A DNA stretch of 64,000 nucleotides, taken from assembly GCA_011799875.1 (NCBI GenBank), contig CM022303.1, forward strand, positions 424,818,483 to 424,882,482, given 5' to 3'. The notes beneath the pieces were generated by a model, which saw only the letters and a list, made by a program, of their open reading frames with translations, had not been told where the DNA came from and searched no databases. Shown in pieces: positions 33,918 through 45,589 of this stretch. Source of the stretch: Thinopyrum elongatum. Its lineage: Eukaryota > Streptophyta > Magnoliopsida > Poales > Poaceae. The position numbers and the translations under genes are program-made. Position 1 is the stretch's first letter. Every line of letters begins with the position of its first letter.

Positions 33918-36621
33918 TTAAATCCTAAGATGAAAGAAGTGGTAAGAAATGAAATACTAAAGCTTCTGGAAGCAGGTATAATTTATCCTATTGCTGATAG
34001 TCAATGGGTAAGTCCTGTTCATTGTGTCCCTAAGAAAGGAGGTATTACTGTTGTTCCTAATGATAAGAATGAATTGATTCCTCAAAGAATTGTTACAGGT
34101 TATAGAATGGTAAATGGTTTTCGCAAATTAAATAAAGCCACTAGAAAAGATCATTACCCTCTACCTTTTATTGATCAAATGCTAGAAAGGTTATCCAAGC
34201 ATACACATTTTTGCTTTCTAGATGGTTATTCTGGTTTCTCTCAAATACCTGTGTCAAAAGATGATCAAGAGAAAACCACTTTACTTGCCCTTTCAGTACT
34301 TTGCTTATAGACGTATGCCTTTTGGTTTATGCAATGCACCTGCTACCTTTCAAAGATGTATGACTGCTATATTCTCTGATTTTTGTGAAAAGATTGTTGA
34401 GGTTTTCATGGATGATTTCTCCGTTTACGGAACTTCTTTTGATGATTGCTTAAGCAACCTTGACCGAGTTTTGCAGAGATGTGAAGAAACTAATCTTGTC
34501 TTGAATTGGGAGAAGTGCCACTTTATGGTTAATGAAGGTATTGTCTTGGGGCATAAAATTTCTAAAAGAGGTATTGAAGTTGATAAATCTAAAGTAGATG
34601 CTATTGAAAAGATGCCATGCCCTAAAGATATCAAAGGTATAAGAAGTTTCCTTGGTCATGCGGGTTTCTATAGGAGGTTTATTAAAGACTTCTCTAAAAT
34701 TTCTAGGCCTCTCACTAATCTCTTGCAAAAAGATGTTCCTTTTGTTTTTGATGATGATTGTGTAGAAGCATTTGAAATACTTAAGAAAGCCTTGATTTCT
34801 GCACCTATTGTTTAGCCACCTAATTGGAATCTACCCTTTGAAATTATGTGTGATGCTAGTGATTATGTTGTTGGTGCTGTCCTAGGACAAAGAGTTGATA
34901 AGAAATTAAATATTATTCAGTATGCTAGTAAAACTCTAGACAGTGCCCAGAGAAATTATGCTACCACTGAAAAAGAATTTTTAGCAGTTGTATTTGCATG
35001 TGATAAGTTCAGACCTTATATTGTTGATTCCAAAGTAATTGTTCACGCTGATCATGTTGCTATTAAATATCTTATGGAAAAGAAAGATGCTAAACCTAGA
35101 CTTATTAGATGGGTTCTCTTGCTACAAGAATTTGATTTGCATATTATTGATAGAAAGGGAGCTGAGAACCCCGTTGCAGACAACTTGTCTAGGTTAGAAA
35201 ATGTTCTTGATGACCCACTGCCTATTGATGATAGCTTTCCTGATGAACAATTAAATGTCGTAAATGTTTCTCCTAATACTCATTGGTATGCTGATTATGA
35301 AAATTATATTGTTGCTAAATTTATACCACCTAGTTTCACATACCAGCAAAAGAAAAAGGTTTTCTATGATTTAAGATATTACTTCTGGGATGACCCACAT
35401 CTTTATAAAGAAGGAGTAGACGGTGTTATTAGACGTTGTGTACCTGAGCATGAACAGGAACAGATCCTACGCAAGTGCCACTCCGAGTCTTACGGAGGAC
35501 ACCACGCTGGAGATAGAACTGCACACAAGGTATTGCAATCTGGTTTTTATTGGCCTACTCTCTTCAAGGATGCTCGTAAGTTTGTCTTGTCTTGTGATGA
35601 ATGCCAGAGAATTGGTAATATTAGTAGACTTTAGGAAATGCCTATGAATTATTCACTTGTTATTGAACCATTTGATGTTTGGGGCTTTGATTATATGGGA
35701 CATTTTCCTTCCTCTAATGGGTATACACATATTTTAGTTGCTGTTGATTACGTTACTAAGTGGGAAGAAGCTATTCCAACTAGTAGTGTTGATCATAACA
35801 CCTCTATTAAGATGCTTAAAGAAGTTATTTTTCCGAGGTTTGGAGTCCCTAGATATTTAATGACTGATGGTGGTTCACATTTTATTCATGGTGCTTTCCA
35901 TAAAATGCTTGCTAAGTATGATGTTAACCATAGAATTGCATCCCCTTATCATCCTCAGTCTAGTGGTCAAGTAGAATTGAGCAATAGAGAGATTAAATTG
36001 ATTTTGCAAAAGACTGTTAATAGATCTAGAACGAATTGGTCTAAGAAACTTGATGATGCATTATGGGCTTATAGAACTGCTTATAAGAATCCTATGGGTA
36101 TGTCTCCGTATAAAATGGTTTATGGAAAGGCATGTCACTTACCTCTTGAGCTAGAACATAAGGCATATTAGGCTATTAAAGAGCTCAATTATGATTTCAA
36201 ACTTGCCGGTGAGAAGAGGTTATTTGACATTAGCTCACTTGATGAATGGAGAACCCAAGCCAATGAGAATGCCAAGTTGTTTAAAGAAAAGGTTAAAAGA
36301 TGGCATGACGAAAGGATACAAAAGCGTGATTTTAATGTAGGTGATCATGTTTTGCAATACAACTCTTGTTTAAGATTTTTTGCAGGAAAGCTTCTCTCTA
36401 AATGGGAAGGTCCTTACATTATCGAGGAGGTCAATCGTTCCGGTGCCATAAAAATCAACAACGCCGAAGGCACAGATCCGAAGGTGGTAAACGGTCAAAG
36501 AATCAAACATTATATCTCAGGTAATCCCATAAATATTGAGACTAATATAATTGACACCGTAACACCGGAGGAGTACATAAGGGACACTTTCCAGAATGTT
36601 TCAGACTCCGAAAAGGAATAG
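33918..36621 (+). pseudogene. pol: G2 pol: RT, RNase H and integrase, broken
   Basis: After the TGA the frame runs from MKEVVRNEILKLLEAGIIYP through the RT fingers to about 34290, where a shift occurs. From there the [16 protein letters not shown] box and the catalytic FMDD (about 34405-34416) lie in the frame that ends at TAG 34813-34815. RNase H ([14 protein letters not shown]) begins just after, at 34846. Integrase has its zinc-binding part near 35530-35620 (ending CDECQRIG), then TAG at 35632-35634. The catalytic core follows, with [18 protein letters not shown] and SSGQVELSN, to TAG at 36169-36171. The C-terminal part ends at 36621 with KKE-like residues. The G1 counterpart has CAG, CAA or TGG at the three TAG positions. 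Confidence 0.92.
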
Positions 36622-36930
36622 GTATGAGGTACGGTAAGTAAACCGACACCAAAACGTTTCCAATGTCAATTTTTCTCTGTTTTGGAATATTTAAAAAATT
36701 AGGAAAATTAAAAGTAGTCCGAAAGAGACACGAGGCCACCACAAGGGTGGAGGGCGCGCCCCCCGACCTTGTGGCCACCTCGTGTGCCTTCCGGACTCCG
36801 TTTTCCTGCATGATACTTCTTTTGGTTGGTAAAAATTCATTATATAATCTCCCGAAGGTTTTGACCACCGTACCACGGCAAAATCTCCTGTTTTTGTTTC
36901 GAGCTGTTTTTCTGACAGATCTAGATCGCC

Positions 36931-37452
36931 ATGACGTCTCCAAGCGCCCCCAAGGACAAGTTTTTTGAGAAGGTTATCAACCCCTACCTCGCGGAGGTGC
37001 TACGACACCCTCAAACCATTGAGATGTGTGAGGGGGTGCTGCACATCCATGATGTTGAGGGGCCCAAGAAGACCGGAAGCGTGGAGACAAGACTCGAAGC
37101 AATGGAGCAACAAGTTTTCAAGTGCCAAGGGATGGTGGAACATGGAATCGACTCTAATCATATTATGATCGCGGAGTTCACCAACAATCACAAGCTGGAT
37201 GCTAAGAACATTGGGGAGGCCATCTTCAAGCTTCATGAGAAAATCGAGCATCTCCAAGCCCAGATCTATGACCTGCAAAACCAAAACTGTGAGTATGAAT
37301 ACAGATTTAAGAGGATGAGTTTGGCTGCAGATTTGAGGATCCCGGAGACTCGTTCGTCCTTCTATGATGGTGAACCTATGCCTTGGAAGATGGATGACAA
37401 GCCTACTTCATCAACAACTCCCTCATCCTCACCTCCGAAGAAAGAGACATAA
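36931..37452 (+). CDS. Accessory ORF downstream of integrase in G2 (173 aa), function unknown
   Basis: An intact frame starts MTSPSAPKDKFFEKVINPYL, 310 bp after the pol stop. Residues about 45-120 are predicted by eye to be helical and coiled-coil-like (ETRLEAMEQQVFKCQGM, then AIFKLHEKIEHLQAQIYDLQ). The tail is Ser/Thr/Pro-rich and ends SSSPPKKET. There is no signal peptide, membrane segment or catalytic motif. It is the only G2 frame without a stop. A homologous but very divergent, frameshifted ORF lies at the same place in G1 (26665-27188), sharing the MTSPS/MSSPS start and the PKKET end. Athila-lineage elements often have an extra ORF here. An internal purine tract follows 36 bp after the stop. 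It may encode a structural or regulatory retrotransposon protein; this is inference. Confidence 0.65.
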   Translation: MTSPSAPKDKFFEKVINPYLAEVLRHPQTIEMCEGVLHIHDVEGPKKTGSVETRLEAMEQQVFKCQGMVEHGIDSNHIMIAEFTNNHKLDAKNIGEAIFKLHEKIEHLQAQIYDLQNQNCEYEYRFKRMSLAADLRIPETRSSFYDGEPMPWKMDDKPTSSTTPSSSPPKKET

Positions 37453-37487
37453 GTACATGGGTATGGGCACTCCCCTTGGCAACTGCC

Positions 37488-37501
37488 AAGCTTGGGGGAG
37501 T
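37488..37501 (+). other. Internal second copy of the polypurine tract
   Basis: AAGCTTGGGGGAGT is identical over 14 bases to the tract that primes the 3' LTR (38988-39001) but lies 1.5 kb upstream, just after the accessory ORF. G1 has a shorter relative at about 26620. It could act as a second plus-strand primer or be a remnant of an ancestral LTR boundary. Confidence 0.65.
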
Positions 37502-38987
37502 GCCCCGGTATCATATCACCATCACATCTTTATCTTTATCTTTTTCTTAGTTTGATCCTTTTGGTTATATCTTGATCTAGTAGAATAAAGTTTTTAGTAT
37601 GATCTAGCTATGAGTTTTGTTTCGATCTCTATCTATGTAATCGAGCCCTTGAGTCATATAATAAAGAGTAGTTTTGAGTTGAGGGCTTTGCTTTCTTGCT
37701 ATGATCTTGAGGGAATTAAATAAAAGAAAGAATAAAAAAAAGATCATATATTGATCTTATGGAGAGTAATGACTTCACATATAAAAAGTATGATGAATAA
37801 AATTTGTTGGGAGTTGAAACATAGTTTTGGTCATTGTTGCAATTAATGGGAAATAATAAAGAAAGAGAGGCTTTACATAAAAATATACTATCTTGGACAT
37901 CTCTTGTAATTGTGAGCACTCATTAAAATATGACATGCTAAAAAGTTGATGTTGGACAAGGAAGACAACATAATGGGTTATGTTTTCTTATATCCGAATA
38001 GAAGTTATATTGTCATGGATCCTCCAACATGTTGAGCTTGCCTTTCCCTCTCATGCTAGCCAAATTATTTGCACCAAGTAGAGATACTACTTGTGCTTCC
38101 AAACATCCTTGAACCCAGTTGCCATGAGAGTCCACCATACCTACCTATGGATTGAGTAAGATCCTTCAAGTAAGTTGTCATCGGTGCAAGCAATAAAAAT
38201 TGCTCTCTAAATATGTATGATCTATTAGTGTGAAGAAAATAAGCTTTATACGAACTTGTGATATGGAAGAAATAAAAGCGACGGACTGCATAATAAAGGT
38301 CTTTATCACAAGGGGCAATATAAAGTGACGTTCTTTTGCATTAAGATTTTGTGCATCCAACCATAAAAGCGCATGACAACCTCTGCTTCCCTCCGCGAAG
38401 GACCTATCTTTTACTTTTATCTTCTACCCTTATACAAGAGTCATGGTGATCATCACCTTTCCTTTTTACACTTTTTCCTTTGGCAAGCACTATGTGTTGG
38501 AGAAAGATCCAGATATATATATCCACTCAGATGTAGGTTATCATAAAGTATTATTGTTGACATTACCCTTGAGGTAAAAGGTTGGGAGGCGAAACTATAA
38601 GCCCCTATCTTTCTCTGTGTCCGATTGAAACTTTGTACCCATAAATATCGCGTGAGTGTTAGCAATTGTGAAAGACTAAATGATAGTTGAGTTTGTGGAC
38701 TTGCTGAAAAGCTCTTATATTGACTCTTTCCGATGTTATGATAAATTGCAATTGCTTCAATGACTGAGATCATAGTTTGTTAGTTTTCAATGAAGTTTCT
38801 GATTCATACTTTACCTTGTGAATGAATTGTTACTTTAGCATAAGAAATTATATGACAATATATGTTGCTGTTCTAAAGATGATCATGATGCCCTCATGTC
38901 CGTATTTTATTTTATCGACACCTCTATCTCTAAACATGTGGACATATTTTTCGATATCGGCTTTTCGCTTGAGGACAAGCGAGGTCT
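37502..38987 (+). other. Non-coding 3' region of G2
   Basis: AT-rich sequence without a frame of note. It is collinear with the two pieces of the same region in G1. A degenerate CACTATGTGTTGGAGAAAG word near 38490 and TTATTGTTGACATTACCC near 38555-38575 mark the place where the CACTA element entered G1. Confidence 0.7.
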
Positions 38988-39001
38988 AAGCTTGGGGGAG
39001 T
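38988..39001 (+). other. Polypurine tract of G2
   Basis: AAGCTTGGGGGAGT abuts the 3' LTR start at 39002 and is identical to the tract of G1. Confidence 0.9.
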
Positions 39002-40540
39002 TGATACTTCCATTTTGCATCATGCTTTTATATCAATATTTATTGCATTATGGTCTGTTATTACACATTATGGCACAATACTTATGCCGTTTCTCTCTTA
39101 TTTTACAAGGTTTACATGAAGAGGGAGAATGCCGGTAGCTAGAATTCTGGGCTGGAAAAGGAGCAAATATTAGAGACCTATTATGCACAACTCCAAAAGT
39201 CCTGAAACTTCACGGAGAGTCATTTTGGAATTAATAAAAAAATATTGGGCGAAGAAAGTACCAGAGGGGGGCCACCTGCCATCCACAAGGGTGGAGGATG
39301 CGCCCCCCAACCTTGTGGGCCACCTGGCAAGCCCCCGACGCCCATCTTCTGCTATATGGTGTGTTTTGACCTAGAAAAAATTGGAAGGAAGCTTTCGGGA
39401 CGAAGCGCTGCCGTCTCGAGGCGGAACCTAGGCAGAACCAATCTAGGACTCCGGCGGAGCTGTTCTACCGGGGAAACATCCCTCCGGGAGGGGGAAATCA
39501 TCGCCATCGTCATCACCATCGATTCTCTCATCGAGAGGGGGTCAATCACCATCGATTCTCTCATCGAGAGGGGGTCAATCACCATCAACATCTTCACCAG
39601 CACCATCTCCTCTCAAACCCTAGTTCATCTCTTGTATCCGATCTTTGTCTCAAAACCTCAGATTGGTACCTGTGGGTTGCTAGAAGTGTTGATTACTCCT
39701 TGTAGTTGATGCTAGTTGGTTTATCCGGTGGAAGATTATATTTTCAGATCCTTAATGATAGTTAATACTCCTCTGATCTTGATTATAATTATGCTTTGTG
39801 AGTAGTTACGTTTGTTCCTGAGGACATGGGAGAAGTCTTGTTATAAGTAATCATGTGAATTTGGTATTCGTTCGATATTTTGATGAGATGTATGTTGTCT
39901 CTCCTCTAGTGGTGTTATGTGAACGTCGACTGCATGACACTTCACCATTATTTGGGCCTAGGGGAAGGCATTGGGAAGTAATAAGTAGATGGTGGATTGC
40001 TAGAGTGACAGAAGCTTAAACCCTAGTTTATGCGTTGCTTCGTAAGGGGCTGATTTGGATCCATATGTTTCATGCTATGGTTAGGTTTACCTCAATTCTT
40101 CTTTTGTAGTTGCGGATGCTTGCGAGAGGGGTTAATCATAAGTGGGAGGCTTGTCCAAGGAAGGGCAGCACCCAAGCACCGGTCCACCCACATATCAAAT
40201 TATCAAAGTAACGAACGCAAATCATATGAGCATGATGAAAACTAACTTGACGATAATTCCCATGTGTCCTCGGGAGCGCTTTGCTTTATATAAGAATTCG
40301 TCTAGGCTTGTCCTTTGCTACAAAAAGGATTGGGCCACCTTGTTGCACCCTATTTACTTTTGTTACTTGTTACTCGTTACGAATTATCTCATCATACAAC
40401 TATCTGTCACCGATAATTTCAGTGCTTGCAGAGAATACCTTGCTGAAAATCGCTTGTCATTTCCTTCTACTCCTCGTTGGGTTTGACACTCTTACTTATC
40501 GAAAGGACTATGATAGATCCCCTATACTTGTGGGTCATCA
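39002..40540 (+). repeat. 3' LTR of G2 (1539 bp)
   Basis: It starts TGATACTTCC and ends GTGGGTCATCA. It includes a 33-bp tandem duplication (CACCATCGATTCTC at 39514 and 39547) that the 5' LTR lacks, and the R/U5 segment (about 40313-40507) that the 5' LTR has lost. TATA box at 40285-40294. Confidence 0.92.
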
Positions 40541-42322
40541 GATCACCTTTAGGTGGAGGAGGACCTCCAAGAGTTTCAACAGGCAAATTGTGTTTAAGAA
40601 TAGGTTGTTGATCAAAGAACATCTTATCTATTTCATTTCTTTCATTCAAGTTCATATCATTTTCATGGTCTAGCAAATATTGTTCTAACGGATCAGTAGG
40701 AGGTACAGAAATAGAAGAAGGACCAATAATTTCATCTTTACTAGGCAATTCTTTATCATGAGGTTGTTTATGGAACTTAGAGAAATTAAACTCATGAGAT
40801 ATATCACCAAAGTTAATACTGACAGTCTCTTTAGCGCAATCAATCTTAGCATTAACAGTGTTCAAGAAAGGTCTACCAAATATAATAGGACAAAAATCAT
40901 CTTGTGGAGAACCAAGAACTAGGAAATCGGTAGGGTATTTTATTTTCCCACAAAAGACTTCAACATATCTAACAATCCCAAGTGGTGTGATAGTGTCTCT
41001 ATTAGCAAGCTTAATAGTAACATCAATGTCTTCTGTTTCAGCAGGGGCAATATCATTCATAATTTCTTGATATAAGGTAAACGGGATAGCGCTCACACTA
41101 GCACCCAAATCACATAAGCCATGATAACAATGATCTCCTATTTTAACAGAGACAACAGGTATGCCAACCACAGGCTTATTCTTATCTTTATCATCGGGTT
41201 TAGCAATTCTAGCAGCTTCACCGCATAAATAAATACACATGCCCGTCAATATTATCGACCAAGAGATCATTAACCATAGCAACATTAGGTCCAACTTTAA
41301 TTTGTTCAGAGGGTCTAGGTGCTCTTATATTACTTTTGTTTACCACAGTTGAAACCTTAGCATGTTCCTTTATCCTAACAGGGAAAGGTGGTTTTTTCAT
41401 TGTAAGCAGTAGGCACAACTAGGTCAATATTATAAATGATAGTTTCATCTTTAACCATAACTGGGTCCTCAATCTTTTCTTTAATAGGGGGATGATATTA
41501 AAACCATTTCTCCTTAGTGAGATCAACATGAGTAGCAAATGATTCACAAAAATAAGCTACTATTTCAGATTCAAGTCCATATTTAGTGCTAAACTTGTGA
41601 AAAGCATCGGTATCCATAAAAGATTTAACACAATCGAACTTAAGTGTTATACCTGACTCATTACCTTTGTCGAGTTCCCAATCTTCAGAGTTGCATTTAA
41701 TTATTTCCAGAAGGTTCCATCTGAATTCAATAGCCTTCTTCATAAAAGAGCCAGTCGAAGAAGAATCGAGCATAGTTTGATTATCATGCGAAAGCCTAGC
41801 ATAAAAATTCTATAAGATAATTTCTTTTGGGAGCTCATGATTAGGGCATGTATACATCATATACTTAAGCCTCCCCCAAGCTTGAGCGATACTTTCTCCT
41901 TCACGAGGCCAGAAATTATATATATAATTCCGATCACGATGAACTAGATGCATAGGATAAAACTTTTGATGAAAATCCAATTTCAACCAATTCCAATCCC
42001 AAGCTCCAATATCATCACGTAGCCTATACCATGTCAATGCATGTACCTTCAAAGATAAAGGGAAGACCTTATTCTTCACATCATCTCCGGGTAAACCTGC
42101 AAGCTTTAATAATCCACAAACTTCATCCACATAGATTAGGTGCATATCAGAATGTAATGTTCCATCTCCTGCATAAGGTTTAGCTAACAGTTTCTCTATC
42201 ATACCCGAAGGAATTTCATAATAAATATTTTCATTAGGTGCAGTAGGTTGAGGAGAAACTCTTTGTGCTTCCGGTCGAGGTGAAGATACCCCGAACAAAC
42301 CCCTCAAACGATGGATTTCCAT
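40541..42322 (-). pseudogene. gag: G1 gag and protease, broken
   Basis: The minus-strand start at 42322 (MEIHRLRGLFGVSSPRPEAQ) matches the start of G2 gag. The gag core (VFPLSLKVHALTWYRLR) is followed by a stop at 41810, then frames 41773-41498 and 41418-41218, and a protease frame that runs from 41294 to the G2 insertion. The protease motif is CDLGASVSAIPFTLYQ, the usual Athila form, followed by IFGRPFLNTVNAKIDC. The frame that runs past 40541 into the G2 LTR is not real. The rest of the gene lies at 30473 and below. Identity with G2 is high along the whole length. Confidence 0.9.
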
Positions 42323-42399
42323 AGTAACAAGTAACAGTAAATTTTAGCACGTAATAAAAAATTTTCCTTACCAAATTCCACTCACCAAAAGTGCTTCAC

Positions 42400-42417
42400 T
42401 CCCCAGCAACGGCACCA
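42400..42417 (-). other. Primer binding site of G1 (tRNA-Asp)
   Basis: On the minus strand TGGTGCCGTTGCTGGGGA differs from the tRNA-Asp complement at two positions. It lies 11 bases from the 5' LTR. Confidence 0.75.
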
Positions 42418-42428
42418 GAAAAGAGACT

Positions 42429-43949
42429 TTATGACCAACAAGTATAGGGGATCAATCGTAGTCCTTTCAAGAAGTAAGAGTGTCGAACCCAACGAGTAGC
42501 AGAAGGAGATGACAAGCAGTTTTCAGCAAGGTATTTTCTGCAGGCACTGAAATTATCGGTAGCAGATAGTTTGATAGCAAAGTAATTTGTAACGAGCAAG
42601 TAACAGTAACATGAACAAAAGTGCAGCAAGGTAGCCCAATACTTTTTGTAGCAAAGGACAGGCCGGAACGGTTTCTTATAATAAGCAAAGCGTTCTTGAG
42701 GACACACGGGAATTTCATCTAGTCACTTTCATCATGTTCGTTTGATTCGCGTTCGCTACTTTGATAATTTGATATGTGGGTGGACCGGTGCTTGGGTGCT
42801 GTTCTTACTTGAACAAACCTCCCACTTATGATTAACCCCTCTCGCAAGCATCCGCAACTACGAAAGAAGAATTAAGATAAAATCTAACCATAGCATTAAA
42901 CATATGGATCCAAATCAGTCCCTTACGGGATAGCGCATAAACTAGGGTTTAAGCTTGTGTCACTCTAGCAACCCATCATCTAATAACTACTCCACAAGGC
43001 ATTCCCTTAGGCCCAAAGATAGTGAAGTGTCATATAGTCGACGTTCACATAACACCACTAAGGGAATCAACAACATACATATCATCAAAATATCGAACGA
43101 ATACCAAATTCACATGATTAGTTATGACAAGACTTCTCCCATGTCCTCAAGAACAAAAGTAACTACTCACAAAACATATTCATGTTCAAGATCAGAGGGG
43201 TGTTGAATAGCATAATAGATCTGAACATATGATCTTCACCAAATAAACCAACTAGCATCAACTACAGGATGTAATCAACACTACTAGTCACCCACAGGTA
43301 CCAATCTGAGGATTTGAACAAAGATTGAACACAAGAGATGAACTAGGGTTTGAGATGAGATGGTGATGTTGAAGATGTTGATGAAGATTGACCCTCCCAC
43401 CATGAGGGGGTTGTTGGTGATGACAATGGCTTCGATTTCCCCCTCCAGGAGGGAAGTACCCCCAGCAGAATCTCTCCGCCGGAGAGCAAAAGTGATCCTG
43501 CCCAAGTTCCGCCTTGAGATGGCGGCGCTCCGTCCCGAAAGTCCTCTCCTTATTTTTTTTTCTAGGGCAAATGGGCTTATATACCAGAAGATGGGCACCG
43601 GAGGCTGGCCAGGTGCCCCACTACCCACCAGGGCACGCCAGGGGGGTAGGCGCGCCCTGGTGTCTAGTGGGCACTTGGGTGGCCCCCTCTGGTATTTATT
43701 TTCTCCAATAATTTTTATATATTCCAAAATAAATCTCCATAAAATTTCAGCTCATTTGGAGATGTGCAGAATAGGTATCTCTGACATAGCTTTTTCAGGT
43801 CCAGAATTCCAGCTACCGGTAATCTCCCTCTTTGTGTAAACCTTGCATATTATGAGAGAAAAAGCATTAGAATTACTCCACAAAGTGTTATATTGATTTA
43901 AAACGCTATAAATAACAGTAGAAAAACATGATGCAAAATGGACGTATCA
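42429..43949 (-). repeat. 5' LTR of G1 (1521 bp)
   Basis: It aligns with 12024-13542 over its full length and is followed by the target duplication GACGC. The inner end has TT in place of TG. The short plus-strand frame in the GC-rich part (43360-43839) is shared with the other LTR and is not a gene. Confidence 0.92.
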
Positions 43950-43954
43950 GACGC

Positions 43955-44160
43955 CGTCGCTGTACGCGTTCGAGATCACGCCCGTATGTACGTATGTGGT
44001 CGTCTTTTTTGCAGCGTGGATGTACATATATGCACACGATTTAGATGGGACTGCCTGAACTGCTACCGCTCCTTACTCGGCCACTGTTCATCGTGGCAGA
44101 TAGACCGATCGACTAGTATGTACGTACACATTTGCAACCACATAGACAACGCTATGTACG
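43955..44160. other. Continuation of the CACTA-like body right of G1, no gene
   Basis: Joining 12018 to 43955 restores the sequence that G1 interrupted. It is rich in GTACGTA-like words (TGTACGTATGTGG, ATGTACGTACAC). No coding signal. Confidence 0.4.
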
Positions 44161-44807
44161 CTTCGACCAGGTGGGTCCCAGCTGTTAGGGAGGATAAGGA
44201 CACACTTCCTTGCGTGCGAAGATATGGCTAGTGGGTCCCAGCTGTCAGGGGGAGGAATCATTTTTTCCCACGTAATAAGGAGGCACTTCCTTGCGTGCGA
44301 AGATGTAGCTGGTGGGTCCAGCTGTCAGCCTCACCACGTATAGTCCTCTTTCGATGGCTGTTGTTCATTGACCACGCCGCGCCGAGAGCACAAACGCGAT
44401 GGACGACGGCGAGGCCTAGGAAGGGAATGACCCGGAGCCGGGGAAGACTCGGCAGTGGTTGCCCACGCGGAGGGGAGTACGAGGGTTGACTGGTTCGGCT
44501 GAGGTGTGAGAGGTTGTCGTCGTCGGAAAATTACAGGGGGTGTGGGTGAGTAAAGGGAAGGCTTGGCCAGCGGTGGGAGTAGGATGGGGCAGTGAGGCCT
44601 GCGCAGCAGCACACCCAGCCATGAGAGGCAGGAGCAGGCGGTACAACCGGCGCTGGTTTGGGCGGCTGGAGCAAGAAGATCAGAAGTTGAAGAAGCAGTG
44701 GCCGTTGGATTAACATCCAACGGTCACTGTTGTTAGAATTGTTTGTTGACTAAGTTGACAAAGCCCTGTGTACGCGTCAACTTAGTAGGCCCACAAGTCA
44801 GCCATCA

Positions 44808-45100
44808 AATCTGGTGGGTCCCAGCTAGCAGCGGGAGGAATCATTTTCTTGCATGTAATAAGGAGGCACTTCCTTGCGTGTGAAGATGTAGCTAATGGGT
44901 CTCAGCTATCAGGTGGAGGAAACTTTTTTTCCCACGTAATAAGGAGGCACTTCCTTGCATGCGAAGATGTGGATGGTGGGTCCCAGTTGTCAGGAGGAGC
45001 AATCATTTTTGTTCACGTAATAAGGAGGCACTTGCTTGCGTGCGGCCATGGACCATGTGGGTCCCTACTGTCAGCCTCTCCACTGACATCCCTCTTCTGA
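44808..45100. repeat. 81-bp tandem repeats within the macro-repeat
   Basis: The GTGGGTCCCAG-like word falls at 44814, 44895, 44976 and 45057, exactly 81 bp apart. AATAAGGAGGCACTTSCTTGCRTG occurs in each unit. Confidence 0.88.
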
Positions 45101-45589
45101 TGGCTGTCATTTATTGACCACGTTGACCACGCCACGCCGACAGCATCAGTGCGGTGGACGATGGCGAGGCCCAGGAAGGGAACAACCCGGAGCCGGCGAA
45201 GCCACAGTAGTGGATGCCCATGCTGAGGGGAGTACGAGGGTTGGCTGGTTCGGCTGCGGGGTGAGGCTGCCATCACCGAAAAATAACAGGAGGTGTGGGT
45301 GGGTAGAGGGATGGCCTGGCTAGCGGTGGGAGTAGGGTGGGCTGGTGAGGTCTTAGCGGCAGCACAACCGGCCACGGGAGGAGAGAGCGGGCAGTCCCGC
45401 CGGCGCTCGTTTGGGCGGCTGGAGCAGGGAGATAAGAGATTGAGGAAGCACGACAGTCGTTGGATGGACATCCAACAGTCACTACTCTCGTGTGTTGACT
45501 AAGTTGACACAGCCTTGCGTACATGTCAACCTATTTTTTTAGGAAAGCATACGCATCAACTTAGTAGGCCCACAAGTCATCCTCAAATT

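Larger units (their letters stand above)
30474..40540 (+). mobile_element. G2: complete Athila-lineage gypsy element nested in G1
   Basis: The LTRs at 30474-31780 and 39002-40540, a tRNA-Asp primer site, gag-pol, the accessory ORF and a purine tract make a complete element. The duplication GATCA is at 30469-30473 and 40541-40545. It lies in the opposite orientation inside the gag-pol of G1, a member of the same family, so the two pol regions form a large inverted repeat. The 5' LTR is about 230 bp shorter than the 3' LTR because of an internal deletion and a 33-bp duplication in the other copy. All coding regions have stops. The family is Sabrina/WHAM-like; the exact name cannot be settled by eye. 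Confidence 0.93.
12024..43949 (-). mobile_element. G1: full-length antisense Athila-lineage gypsy element with two nested insertions
   Basis: The outer LTRs are 12024-13542 (3') and 42429-43949 (5'). The flanking target duplication GACGC is present at 12019-12023 and 43950-43954, so these LTRs belong to one insertion. Subtracting the CACTA element (13987-25562), element G2 (30474-40540) and their duplications leaves a host element of about 10.3 kb. In transcription order it has a tRNA-Asp primer site, gag, protease, RT, RNase H, integrase, an accessory ORF, about 1.5 kb of non-coding DNA and a purine tract. All frames are broken. The LTRs differ at roughly 7 in 100 positions over the first 280 bp, by eye. 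Confidence 0.92.
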
